Positions 22,608-30,487 of a stretch of DNA of 37,281 nt are shown here, in pieces; the first letter of the stretch is position 1; the number at the start of each line of letters is the position of its first letter. The stretch comes from an uncultured Subdoligranulum sp. (GTDB taxonomy: Bacteria; Bacillota_A; Clostridia; Oscillospirales; Ruminococcaceae). The stretch lies in NCBI RefSeq assembly GCF_937890665.1, contig NZ_CALADU010000087.1:1-37281 (forward strand). The letters run 5' to 3'. Made by a program: the position numbers and the translations under genes. Under the pieces are notes generated by a model. It had not been told where the DNA came from and did not search any database. It was given only the letters and a program-made list of their open reading frames with translations.

Positions 22608-25262
22608 TCAACCCTCCTGCATGCCCCGACAGGTACTGCACAGTGCCTGCGCTGCCTGTTGTAAGCTCTCCCAAGTATCGGCGTCTACCACACCCAGTGT
22701 GGGCAGACCGGCGGTCAGTTGGTAACTCTCTAAGGCGTCTTGTGTGGCGGCGTCCAGTTCACCGGTTTCCGGAACAAAGTTGTATCCCTGATCTACCGTG
22801 GCGATTAGATTCAACCAGTGCTGCACCTGCAATACCGCCGGACCGGAACTGCCCAAAGCTAGGCCGGAAGCCGGCCAAATCCCGGCGGGTTCTGGGGCAG
22901 CGGCTGCCGGGTTGACCTCTGCCAGTGCTTGTGCAGCCTGCTTAAACACCGACCAGTTGGCAGCGGTGACGGCGCCGGTCTCGGGGAGTCCAAAATAGCG
23001 TTGGGCACTGCGCACGGCGATTTCCAGATTGGATGTGAACTCCGAAGTGGGAATGTCGCTGCCTAAAAAGTTGATTTCCGGGATCCATCGGCTCAAGAAT
23101 AAGAGCAGACGGCTCAGACGAGCGACACTGGTACCACTGTCGCCTACCTCTAAAGTGGTGGACGGTGCAGGCAGGGAAGCGGTTCGCACGACGGGGCCGC
23201 TGGTTTGCAGTTGCTGGGCGGCGTTGTACAGACTGTTCCAGGTCAGTTGCCCCACTACGCCGTCTACCGTCAACCCTGCCCGCGCTTGCCATGCTTTGAC
23301 GGCGCGGGTAGTGGCAGCACCAAAGACGCCATCCACGGTGACCGAAGGAATATCGCTGTAATAGGCAGAAAGCCGGCGGATATAGTACTGCACCGCCCGT
23401 ACTGCAGTGCCGCGGCTGCCCTCCCGCACGGTGCTGGTAAATTGGCCGGGCGCAATGTTCGGGTCTACAATTTCATTGGCTACCGCCAGTGCTACTTCGT
23501 TTAATTTATTCCAAGTGGCGCGGCCTACCAAACCGTCTGCCGTTAGGCCGAATAGGTTCTGAAAAGCAGTGACGGCTTTCTCGGTGGCAGGGCCGAAGCT
23601 GCCGTCTACACTGACAGCCGAAAGCGCTGTATAGTTGTCGGCTGCCAACCGCAGCCAGAACTGCACAAGACGCACTTCCATACCGGTATCCCCCCGGCGC
23701 AGCACCGTGCCGGGCCAAGCCGTGCCGCCCAGATCGCTCTGCATATCCAACCAGGCGGCATACAGGGCATCCCACGTGGCCTGCCCGACCACACCGTCTG
23801 CGGTCAATCCCTGTTCCTGTTGGAAAATTTTCACGGCCCGCTCGGTGGCGGCGCCAAAGTTCCCATCTACTGTCAGGTTGGGCAAAGCGCTGTTGAACTG
23901 CGCCAATTCCGAAAGCCAGAACTGCACCTGTTCCACGTCGCTGCCGGTAGAACCGCGGCGCAGCACCGTGCCGGGCCAACCGCCGGTGCTCTCGGTACCA
24001 GTGGCGGTCTCGCCTTCGCTGGTCAGTTCGGCCAGATCCTTAACACTGACGTAGATGTAGCTGACTTTATACCACGTAGCCTTGCCCACCAGACCGTCGG
24101 CCGTCAAGCTGAATTGCTTCTGGAAATTTTTTACGCACTGTTCGGTGGCGGCGTCAAACGTACCGGTGACTTCGGGCTTGCCGAAAGAGGGGTAGTCCTT
24201 GGCAATGCGGGAAAGCTGCCGCTGTAAGATGCTGACACTGGTGCCGGTAGATCCTCGCTTTAGGGTGACGCCCGGCCAGCTGGAAGGGATGGAAGCAATA
24301 TTGTTGGTGGTTACTAGTTGAACCCGGTCGCCGTAATAGTAGCGCAGGATCTGCAAAGCGTTTTTTCCCTCGTTGGCACGATCTACGGTGCCCCACTGCT
24401 TCATGCCGGGACAGGTTACCGTTTTGCCGTCGCAATATTCGGTGAAGTAGGGCTCTTGGTCGCCGGAACGGCGAACGTAGGTGTTAAACAGCTCTGCGGT
24501 AAGGCGTTCCATTACAGCAAAAACCGTGCGGCCTTCCACGTAGGCTTGGTCATAGCCCGGCGAACCGGTGATGTTAAAGGAGTACCCGCGGCTGGGATAC
24601 CATTCGGTCCAGATGCGGTTGAGGGCCAGACTGATTTGCGCCAAAATGTTTGCGCGGAGGGCCTCTTCCGGCCAAGTGGGGTAGACTTCGCTGGAGGCTA
24701 CGTTGGCGATATATTCCTGAAAGCCTACGGTTACATTGCTGACATTGGCGGAAGGTTTGCCCAGATGCACGGTGATTTTCTTCGGGATCACCACCTCGGT
24801 CAGCACACGGGCATTGGGATTTTCTTCTGGAGTGGGGCCGCTGCCGCCGCCTCCAGCAAAAAGAGCGTGGGGAGGAATGGTGATAACCTCGCCGTTTTGT
24901 TCTTCGCTGCGGATGTCCGCCAAGGAAGGATTGTCGGCGGTGGCGGCAGGCAAAAAGTTCAGGCGGGCCACCGTTTGCTGGCCGTCAAAAATCTGCACAC
25001 CGTCCAAGATTTGTGTTTGCCAACCATCTGCTTGTGCCGTCAGGCGGTAGACGGAATAGGGCCGCACGGTTTGGTTGTTCTCATCCAGACTGTAAGAAGC
25101 GTCCGGGGCGGGAAGAAAAAGCGCTTCGCTGGCACCGGATGCATCGGTGGCAAGGCGCGCTACCACTGCGCCCGATTCGTCCAGTACCGCCAACTGCACG
25201 CCGGGCAGAGGCGCCGCCTGTCCGGCGACTGAAGCGTATACAAGTAAGGTTCCATTGGGCAT
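22608..25262 (-). CDS. SpoIID-like protein with six peptidoglycan-binding repeats
   Basis: An 884-residue protein from ATG 25262, which follows GGAGGTG; longer frames lack support. Residues 5-105 look like a carboxypeptidase-regulatory or Ig-like beta domain (GVQLAVLDESGAVVARLATD). A Gly-rich linker lies at 136-142. Residues 178-315 match the SpoIID/amidase-enhancer domain (TVGFQEYIANVASSEVYPTW, ALRANILAQISLAL). Six PG_binding_1 repeats follow at about 329-400, 429-503, 517-588, 609-680, 700-775 and 795-872. The last two are divergent. SpoIID proteins are lytic transglycosylases of engulfment. There is no signal peptide or membrane anchor, so secretion or mother-cell action is unexplained. 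Confidence 0.87.
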   Translation of the reverse strand: MPNGTLLVYASVAGQAAPLPGVQLAVLDESGAVVARLATDASGASEALFLPAPDASYSLDENNQTVRPYSVYRLTAQADGWQTQILDGVQIFDGQQTVARLNFLPAATADNPSLADIRSEEQNGEVITIPPHALFAGGGGSGPTPEENPNARVLTEVVIPKKITVHLGKPSANVSNVTVGFQEYIANVASSEVYPTWPEEALRANILAQISLALNRIWTEWYPSRGYSFNITGSPGYDQAYVEGRTVFAVMERLTAELFNTYVRRSGDQEPYFTEYCDGKTVTCPGMKQWGTVDRANEGKNALQILRYYYGDRVQLVTTNNIASIPSSWPGVTLKRGSTGTSVSILQRQLSRIAKDYPSFGKPEVTGTFDAATEQCVKNFQKQFSLTADGLVGKATWYKVSYIYVSVKDLAELTSEGETATGTESTGGWPGTVLRRGSTGSDVEQVQFWLSELAQFNSALPNLTVDGNFGAATERAVKIFQQEQGLTADGVVGQATWDALYAAWLDMQSDLGGTAWPGTVLRRGDTGMEVRLVQFWLRLAADNYTALSAVSVDGSFGPATEKAVTAFQNLFGLTADGLVGRATWNKLNEVALAVANEIVDPNIAPGQFTSTVREGSRGTAVRAVQYYIRRLSAYYSDIPSVTVDGVFGAATTRAVKAWQARAGLTVDGVVGQLTWNSLYNAAQQLQTSGPVVRTASLPAPSTTLEVGDSGTSVARLSRLLLFLSRWIPEINFLGSDIPTSEFTSNLEIAVRSAQRYFGLPETGAVTAANWSVFKQAAQALAEVNPAAAAPEPAGIWPASGLALGSSGPAVLQVQHWLNLIATVDQGYNFVPETGELDAATQDALESYQLTAGLPTLGVVDADTWESLQQAAQALCSTCRGMQEG

Positions 25263-25284
25263 ACAAAAAACACCTCCTGCCCAC

Positions 25285-25310
25285 AGGCTATGCTGCGATA
25301 GGGCAGAAGG
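25285..25310 (-). promoter_or_regulatory. Possible sporulation-sigma-like promoter before the SpoIID-like gene
   Basis: On the minus strand CATAGCCT (25285-25292) fits the CATAnnnT -10 pattern of sigma-K/E promoters, with an AC dinucleotide 17 bases upstream. No sigma-A promoter is visible in the 71 bases before the gene. The pattern is short and could be chance; read-through from the SDR gene is the alternative. Confidence 0.2.
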
Positions 25311-25333
25311 TGATGCAAAAGAAAAAGAGAAGC

Positions 25334-26083
25334 TTAATAGCCGTACGCCAAAGCGCCGCCATCTACGGCAAAATCCTGACCGGTGATGTAGGCAGCTCCG
25401 GGACCACAAAGGAAGCAGGCCATGGCGCCCAGATCACGGGTGTCGCCATAAGCGTGCAGCGGCATGCGGTTCAAGATTTTTTGCTCGCGTTCCGGGTCCA
25501 CAATGGCTTCGGTCATCTTGCTGCGGAACCAGCCGGGTGCGATGCTGTTAACACAGATATTGTCCTGTGCCCATTCCACCGCCAAACCACGGGTCAAAGC
25601 CAGTACGGCGCCCTTGCTGGTGCAGTAGGGGATGACCAGAGAAAAGCCCAGATGCGCACTCATGCTGGTGATGTTGATGATGCGTCCGCGGTCGGCCGAC
25701 TTCTTCAGGTAGGGATAGCAGAGCTGGCTCATGCGGAATACATATTTGACATTCACATCCATGATATGATCGAATTGATCCATGGGGAAGTCCTCGGCGC
25801 GGCACTTGTAGGAGGCGCCGGCGTTATTCACAAGGAAGTCGATGCAACCGCCGTTGTCGGCAGCGATCTGCGCGATCAGCGTCTGCATGGCGGCGTCATC
25901 CCCGATGTCGCCTTTCACATGGCGCACGCCCGGCGCGCTTTCTCCAACGCCTTCCTTCGGGGCGCCGGTACGGCTGATGTTATAGACCGTGGCGCCGTTT
26001 TCGGCCAGAACATTGGCGATCTGGAAACCAATGCCGCTGCTGCCGCCTGTGACAATACCGACCTTGCCGCTTAATGATGCCAT
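25334..26083 (-). CDS. SDR-family oxidoreductase, gluconate 5-dehydrogenase-like
   Basis: A 249-residue classical short-chain dehydrogenase. It has the cofactor motif TGGSSGIG (12-19), NNAG (86-89), and the catalytic residues Ser140, Tyr153 and Lys157 (PYCTSKGA). The tail ITGQDFAVDGGALAYG is typical of classical SDRs. The family includes gluconate 5-dehydrogenase and fructuronate-type reductases. Its place, divergent from the LacI regulator and next to sugar-acid genes, suggests a keto-aldonate/aldonate redox step. ATG 26083 is preceded by GGGAGGTATATC. The lacI-side operator at 26115-26130 lies about 40 bases upstream, so the same repressor probably controls it. Confidence 0.88.
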   Translation of the reverse strand: MASLSGKVGIVTGGSSGIGFQIANVLAENGATVYNISRTGAPKEGVGESAPGVRHVKGDIGDDAAMQTLIAQIAADNGGCIDFLVNNAGASYKCRAEDFPMDQFDHIMDVNVKYVFRMSQLCYPYLKKSADRGRIINITSMSAHLGFSLVIPYCTSKGAVLALTRGLAVEWAQDNICVNSIAPGWFRSKMTEAIVDPEREQKILNRMPLHAYGDTRDLGAMACFLCGPGAAYITGQDFAVDGGALAYGY

Positions 26084-26109
26084 ATGATATACCTCCCAAT
26101 AAAAGTTTG

Positions 26110-26138
26110 TTTTCAGAAAAAGGTTTTTGTTGTATAAT
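26110..26138 (+). promoter_or_regulatory. Promoter of the LacI-family regulator
   Basis: A perfect -10 TATAAT lies at 26133-26138 with a weak -35 TTTTCA at 26110-26115, spacer 17. The operator-like repeat at 26115-26130 fills the spacer, which suggests autorepression. Confidence 0.65.
26115..26130. promoter_or_regulatory. LacI-type operator candidate 1
   Basis: AGAAAAAGGTTTTTGT: an AAAAA/TTTTT inverted repeat around GG. It matches three related repeats at 28473-28727 and lies between the lacI -35 and -10 boxes and upstream of the divergent SDR gene. Confidence 0.55.
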
Positions 26139-26199
26139 ACTTTTTAGTAAGAGCAGGATAGTGGACCTGCACCAAAATTTATGCGATGAGGGAAAAACA

Positions 26200-27273
26200 G
26201 TGGACAAAAAAGTTACCATCCGCGACGTGGCGGCCAAAGCAGGTGTCTCGATCAGTTCCGTTCATTTCGCATTGAATGGACAGTCCGGCGTTAGCGAGGA
26301 GACCCGCAGCAGGATTCGCCGTGTGGCGCAGGAAATGGGGTATCAGCCCAATCCGTTGGCCTCCAACCTCAAGCGCCGTACCCAGCGCATTGCCATCTTG
26401 CTGCCCAGTGATGAAGGGGAAGGGCAGTACTATTACCAGACCATGTGGTTTGGCGTTCGGGATTACATTGCTAAAGCCAACGTTAAACTGGACCCGGTGG
26501 AATTGCCCTTCTCGGATCACAATAAGATAGAGCGATTTCAGCAGATGGCAGCTTTGGCGGAAACCGGCGAACTGCATGGGATTTTAACGGTAGGTCATAT
26601 AGACGAAGCCGAAACCGAAGCCGGGTGGCGTGCGGTGATGGCCAAGGACATTCCCGTGGTCAGTATCGGCTCCGATCTGATGCGCTGCCATTGCTTGTGC
26701 TGCATCCAGCCGGAATATGATGTAATAGGCCGTACCATGGCACAGCTTATTACCGACCACATTCCGCCTTTCGGCAGCATTCTGCTTTGCGCCGGCAACC
26801 CCAAATGGGCGGCACACACCTTGGTCGTGCGGGGGTTTGAGGATTACATGCGAGAAAACGGCTGCGAAAACCTTGTCTACCGGGACAACTCCTGGCTGAT
26901 CAGCCAGAAAAACTACGAAAAAATCTTTGAAAAATTGTCCCGCCCGGATATTGCAGCCGCTTGTTGTGTTTACTCGCAAGGTACGGTCATGTTGGGACAG
27001 GCTTTGGAGGAAAGCCGTAAGGCATCCCGCATTTATGCTGTCGGTTCCGACCTACCGGAAACCACAGCAGATCGGATTCGACGCGGCGTCATCAACATTG
27101 CCATCCAGAAAAATCCCTATGCCCAAGGGTATGTGGGCATCCGCTATCTGGTAGAATATCTTTCTTCCGGTAAAATCCCGGAGGAAGACCGCATCTATGT
27201 GGGCAGCGAGGTAGTGCTGAAAAGCAACTTGATGATGTATGAAAACGAACACTACCGGTATCTGTTGCAGTGA
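26200..27273 (+). CDS. LacI-family transcriptional regulator
   Basis: A 357-residue repressor-type protein. The N-terminal helix-turn-helix is canonical: VTIRDVAAKAGVSISSVHFA, then the hinge region NPLASNLKRRTQRIAILLP. The periplasmic-binding-protein-like sensor domain spans about 60-345. GTG 26200 is chosen because it starts exactly at the HTH and has GAGGG upstream; longer frames would run through its own promoter. It is divergent from the SDR gene and convergent with the enolase-superfamily gene, which stops seven bases away. Operator-like repeats in its own promoter and at the two divergent catabolic promoters make it the likely local regulator, with a sugar acid or pathway intermediate as inducer. 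Confidence 0.93.
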   Translation: MDKKVTIRDVAAKAGVSISSVHFALNGQSGVSEETRSRIRRVAQEMGYQPNPLASNLKRRTQRIAILLPSDEGEGQYYYQTMWFGVRDYIAKANVKLDPVELPFSDHNKIERFQQMAALAETGELHGILTVGHIDEAETEAGWRAVMAKDIPVVSIGSDLMRCHCLCCIQPEYDVIGRTMAQLITDHIPPFGSILLCAGNPKWAAHTLVVRGFEDYMRENGCENLVYRDNSWLISQKNYEKIFEKLSRPDIAAACCVYSQGTVMLGQALEESRKASRIYAVGSDLPETTADRIRRGVINIAIQKNPYAQGYVGIRYLVEYLSSGKIPEEDRIYVGSEVVLKSNLMMYENEHYRYLLQ

Positions 27274-27279
27274 CGGGGG

Positions 27280-28404
27280 TTATTTCCCGTATTCCTGACA
27301 GATGTAGTTGTGGCAGGCCGACTCGATCAGAGGCCAATCCAGTTCTACGCCGATTCCTGACGCATTGGGTACGTGGATGATGCCGTTTTCGTCGATGGGC
27401 AAGTCGCCTTTCATGGGAAGGCGATAGTTGTCCTCCGGCACAAAATATTCGAAATATTCGCAGTTCTTGATCGCGCAACTGACGTGAAGGTTGACGATAT
27501 CCATATAATTCATGGTAGTCGTATGGATTTCGCAGTTCAAACCAAAGCCTTCCGCCATGTGCGCGATTTTTAGTGTGCCGGTCACGCCGTCCTTCCAGCT
27601 TACGTCGGCACGGACGATGTCGGCAGCCCGCTGGGCGATGACCTGCGCGACACCCCAATGGCAGCCGCGGGTGGTTTCGGTGGCGGCGATGGGAATATCC
27701 AGCACACGGCAAAGCTCGGTGTACTTATACAGCTCGAAATCCCGGAAGGGCTCTTCGAACCATTTGTAGTTCAGCTTTTCAAGCTGACGTCCTACACGGA
27801 TGGCCTCGTCCAAGGTGTAGTCGCCTACGGGATCGGTCATCAACACGTAATCGTCGCCCACGGCCTCCCGCACGGCGGCGTGAACCTTCATGTCGAATTC
27901 GACAGGGCCTGCCGGATGAGCTTTGTAGCCTTTGATGCCCTTGCTCTTGTAGTAAAGGGCTTCTTTTACATAATCTTCCACCGTGGGAAGGAAGTTGCTG
28001 CTGGCATAGACGGGCAGACTGTCACGGTAGGCGCCAATATACTTATAAAGAGGCAACCCGGCTTCTTTGGCGCAAATATCCCACAGGGCAACATCTACCG
28101 GGCCGGGCAGGAATACCGGGAAGAATGCTTCGTGCCGGTCGATGACCCACAGCGCTTGGAAAATGGCTTCGCGGTCGTGGGGGTCCCGGCCAAGAACGAC
28201 GGGGGCGATGGTCTCTTGCAGATACGATTCGCTGACAGCACCGCTGCGTGCAGCCATGCAGGTTGCCACGCCTTCGATGCCGGTGTCGGTCGTCAACTTG
28301 ATGACCAGCACATCCCAGCCCATCTTGGCACCGCCTTGACGGCGTTCGTCGAACAGGCATTTGCCGCGTTCGACCCACCAGCTTTCAAATTTTGTGACGA
28401 TCAT
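27280..28404 (-). CDS. Enolase-superfamily (mandelate racemase subgroup) sugar-acid dehydratase-like protein
   Basis: A 374-residue protein with an enolase N-terminal cap and a (beta/alpha)7 barrel. The metal ligands are Asp191 (MTDPVGDYT), Glu217 (WFEEPF) and Glu243 (ATETTRG). The Asp267-His294 pair (RADVSWKDG, EIHTTT) matches the His-Asp dyad of mandelate racemase. The usual Lys-x-Lys at the end of the second strand is Lys161-Ala-His163 here (GYKAHP). Such enzymes abstract the alpha-proton of a sugar acid, usually dehydrating it to a 2-keto-3-deoxy acid. The exact substrate is unknown. It has its own promoter with an operator at the transcription start, divergent from the TRAP operon. Start ATG 28404 has AAGGAAGGG upstream. 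Confidence 0.9.
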   Translation of the reverse strand: MIVTKFESWWVERGKCLFDERRQGGAKMGWDVLVIKLTTDTGIEGVATCMAARSGAVSESYLQETIAPVVLGRDPHDREAIFQALWVIDRHEAFFPVFLPGPVDVALWDICAKEAGLPLYKYIGAYRDSLPVYASSNFLPTVEDYVKEALYYKSKGIKGYKAHPAGPVEFDMKVHAAVREAVGDDYVLMTDPVGDYTLDEAIRVGRQLEKLNYKWFEEPFRDFELYKYTELCRVLDIPIAATETTRGCHWGVAQVIAQRAADIVRADVSWKDGVTGTLKIAHMAEGFGLNCEIHTTTMNYMDIVNLHVSCAIKNCEYFEYFVPEDNYRLPMKGDLPIDENGIIHVPNASGIGVELDWPLIESACHNYICQEYGK

Positions 28405-28472
28405 AAGGTGAATCCCTTCCTTTATGTGATGCTTTTATGACATTTTTTAAATTTTTGACGAACAAAGGAATA

Positions 28473-28484
28473 AAAAACGTTTTT
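28473..28484. promoter_or_regulatory. LacI-type operator candidate 2 (enolase-superfamily gene)
   Basis: AAAAACGTTTTT, a perfect inverted repeat centred on CG, begins five bases downstream of the -10 box on the minus strand and so covers the expected transcription start. Confidence 0.7.
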
Positions 28485-28488
28485 CTTA

Positions 28489-28517
28489 ATTTTAGCAATT
28501 CGACAAGGAAGTGTCAA
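28489..28517 (-). promoter_or_regulatory. Promoter of the enolase-superfamily gene
   Basis: On the minus strand a perfect -35 TTGACA (28512-28517) and -10 TAAAAT (28489-28494), spacer 17, drive the gene starting at 28404, leaving a leader of about 80 bases. The 361-base gap 28405-28765 holds this promoter, the divergent TRAP promoter and three operator repeats, and no gene. Confidence 0.82.
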
Positions 28518-28629
28518 TATTCTTTTGGTGTTTGGCTTTTGAATTGGCAAGGTTAATAAAAGCCGCCATGCTGATTTGTGGAAAAATGACTAAATTTAAA
28601 ACTAAACAGAGGAAAAACAATAAACATAT

Positions 28630-28658
28630 TTGACAAAAGAAAGGAACGGTGCTATGAT
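28630..28658 (+). promoter_or_regulatory. Promoter of the TRAP/sugar-acid operon
   Basis: A perfect -35 TTGACA (28630-28635) and -10 TATGAT (28653-28658), spacer 17. Transcription should start near 28665, about 100 bases before dctP. Confidence 0.82.
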
Positions 28659-28670
28659 TGACTCAACAAA

Positions 28671-28686
28671 AGAAAAACGTTTTGGT
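28671..28686. promoter_or_regulatory. LacI-type operator candidate 3 (TRAP operon)
   Basis: AGAAAAACGTTTTGGT, one mismatch from the perfect repeat at 28473, begins 13 bases after the -10 box, covering the first transcribed bases. Confidence 0.65.
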
Positions 28687-28714
28687 AGCGCATGCTCCTT
28701 TTTGTAGCACCAAC

Positions 28715-28727
28715 GAAAACGGTTTTC
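28715..28727. promoter_or_regulatory. LacI-type operator candidate 4 (TRAP operon leader)
   Basis: GAAAACGGTTTTC: GAAAAC and GTTTTC form a perfect inverted repeat around one G, 39 bases upstream of dctP. It is one base longer in the centre than sites 2 and 3. It may act as a roadblock or a second loop-forming site. Confidence 0.55.
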
Positions 28728-28765
28728 TGAATTGCGGATATTCAATTTAAAGGGAGGCAAACACA

Positions 28766-29854
28766 ATGAAGAAAAAGAGAATTTTGGCGGCGGCAATGGC
28801 GACCTGCATGACGGTTGCTTTGGCGGGCTGCGGCGGAAGCGCCACTTCTACCTCGGCCGGGGCTACGTCCACCGAAACGGCTGAGCCTTCTTCCGAAGCA
28901 GCCGCCAGCGGGGATCAGATCGTCCTGACCTGGAACGAAGTCAACGGCGAAGATTACGGCGGCACGGTCGGTGCGCACACCTTTGCCGAGAAGCTGGAAG
29001 AACTTTCCGGCGGACAGATCGTTGTTGAGCTGTACCTCAATGGTACGCTGGGCAACGAGGCCGAGTCCATGCAGGGCATCCAGATGGGCACGCTGGACAT
29101 CTTCCGCGGCAACGCTTCTTCGCTGTCCAACTACGGCGCCACCGAGATCAGCCTGACCGGTGCTCCTTTCCTCTTTAAGGATATGGAGCAGTTCCAGCAG
29201 ATGGCGGAAAGTGATCTGGGTCAGGAACTGCTGGATTCTGTCGACGAAGCGGATTGCGGCTATGTCGCTTTGGGCTGGCTCACCGAGAGCCCCCGCCAGA
29301 TGTTCATCACCGAGAACACCTACAAGGCATTGGGCAGCCCCAGCGAATTTACGCTGGATATGATGAAGGGCCTGAAGATTCGCGTGCCCGAGACCGATTT
29401 GATGGTTAACACCATCAGCGCGCTGGGTGCTTCTGCTACGCCCATCGCCTACGCGGAACTGTACACCTCGCTGCAGTCCGGCGTTGTGGATGGTGCCGAG
29501 AACGACATCGTCAACTATCTGGCCAACTCTTACAACGAGGTCGCGCCCTACTTCATCACCGATGCGCACACCTTCGGCTGCGGCGTCATCCTGATGAACA
29601 AAGACCGCTGGAACTCCTTCACCGATGAGCAGAAGGGCTGGATTGCCGAGGCTGCCGACGCTGCCAGCGCTGCTTGCTACGAGTACAACGTCCAGAAGGT
29701 GGAAGAATGCTATGCCCAGTTTGAAGAGAAGGGCGTCACGGTTCTGGAAGTACCCGATCTGACCGATTGGTCCGCTGCCTGTGAGAGCGTCTACGCCACC
29801 TATGACGAGGAGAGCCAGGCTGTGATCGAGCGTCTGAAGAACGCCGATTATTGA
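28766..29854 (+). CDS. dctP: TRAP transporter substrate-binding lipoprotein
   Basis: A 362-residue secreted binding protein. A lipoprotein signal peptide ends in the lipobox LAGC, with Cys22 to be lipidated. A Ser/Thr/Ala-rich linker runs to about residue 50. The DctP fold follows, with ELYLNGTLGNEAESMQGIQM and the substrate-contacting segment MKGLKIRVPETDLMVNTISA, where the Arg usually binds a carboxylate. YTSLQSGVVDGAENDIVNY is also conserved. The protein captures an organic acid outside the cell for the DctQM permease; cluster context points to a uronate or aldonate. GGGAGG precedes the ATG. It is first in the operon, downstream of two operator repeats. Confidence 0.93.
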   Translation: MKKKRILAAAMATCMTVALAGCGGSATSTSAGATSTETAEPSSEAAASGDQIVLTWNEVNGEDYGGTVGAHTFAEKLEELSGGQIVVELYLNGTLGNEAESMQGIQMGTLDIFRGNASSLSNYGATEISLTGAPFLFKDMEQFQQMAESDLGQELLDSVDEADCGYVALGWLTESPRQMFITENTYKALGSPSEFTLDMMKGLKIRVPETDLMVNTISALGASATPIAYAELYTSLQSGVVDGAENDIVNYLANSYNEVAPYFITDAHTFGCGVILMNKDRWNSFTDEQKGWIAEAADAASAACYEYNVQKVEECYAQFEEKGVTVLEVPDLTDWSAACESVYATYDEESQAVIERLKNADY

Positions 29855-29926
29855 TGAAAACCGTGTAATCTGTCCGACATAAGCGGGGCAGAGAATCCGG
29901 CGTGCATCGTGCACACTGAAACTCAG

Positions 29927-29950
29927 GGGGCGCCGAAAGGCGCCCCTTTC
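29927..29950 (+). terminator. Attenuating terminator between dctP and dctQ
   Basis: A perfect 8-bp GC stem (29927-29934 with 29939-29946) with a GAAA tetraloop is followed by only TTTCT. The poor T-run suggests partial termination or 3'-end protection, giving more dctP than permease mRNA. Confidence 0.6.
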
Positions 29951-29980
29951 TACTAAAAGTGGAAAGGATTCACTACGCGT

Positions 29981-30487
29981 ATGGAAAGCTTCAAAAAAGT
30001 GTGGATGGCGATTGACAAAGTGGTGTTCGGCATTGTGAAGCATGTTTGCGTTATCATGTTGGCCGCACTGGTCGCCGTAGTCTTTTATATCTTTTTAGGT
30101 CGTTATGTATTGCATGCCTCTCCTGCGTGGGGCGAGCCGCTCTCGCTGCTGCTGCTGACTTGGATGAGCATTTTGGGATCTACGCTGGTTCTGCGTACCA
30201 ACGAACATCTGCAAGTGACCATGTTCGACGAAAAAATGTCGGAGCGGCAAATCTTTGCCACCGATGTACTGGCCACCGTCTGCATCTTCTGCTTTGCGGT
30301 TTTTATGATCGTGTACGGCATTCAGCTTATGCAGCAGTCCCGCAATAATACCATGGCGGGTTTAAATATTCCGTATATGGTGATGTATCTCTCGCTGCCG
30401 GTATCGGGCGTACTGCATCTGGCGGGGCTGGTTTCCGGTTGGTTCTATCGCATGGATAAAAAGGAAAAGGAGGCAACCGAAAAATGA
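29981..30487 (+). CDS. dctQ: TRAP transporter small membrane subunit
   Basis: A 168-residue protein with four membrane helices, the standard size and topology of DctQ (about 20-42, 55-73, 92-118 and 133-155). The conserved segment WGEPLSLLLLTWMSILGSTL, with WGEPL in place of the usual W.EE, and LRTNEHLQVTMF (usually R.GxHxxV) are family signatures. It partners DctM in a sodium-coupled importer. The stop overlaps the dctM start in ATGA, and GGAAAGGA precedes the ATG. Confidence 0.92.
   Translation: MESFKKVWMAIDKVVFGIVKHVCVIMLAALVAVVFYIFLGRYVLHASPAWGEPLSLLLLTWMSILGSTLVLRTNEHLQVTMFDEKMSERQIFATDVLATVCIFCFAVFMIVYGIQLMQQSRNNTMAGLNIPYMVMYLSLPVSGVLHLAGLVSGWFYRMDKKEKEATEK

Noticed and set aside
27266..27292. 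Terminator between the convergent lacI and enolase-superfamily genes
   Set aside because: Only a 5-bp ACGGG/CCCGT stem without a T-run is present, too weak to call.
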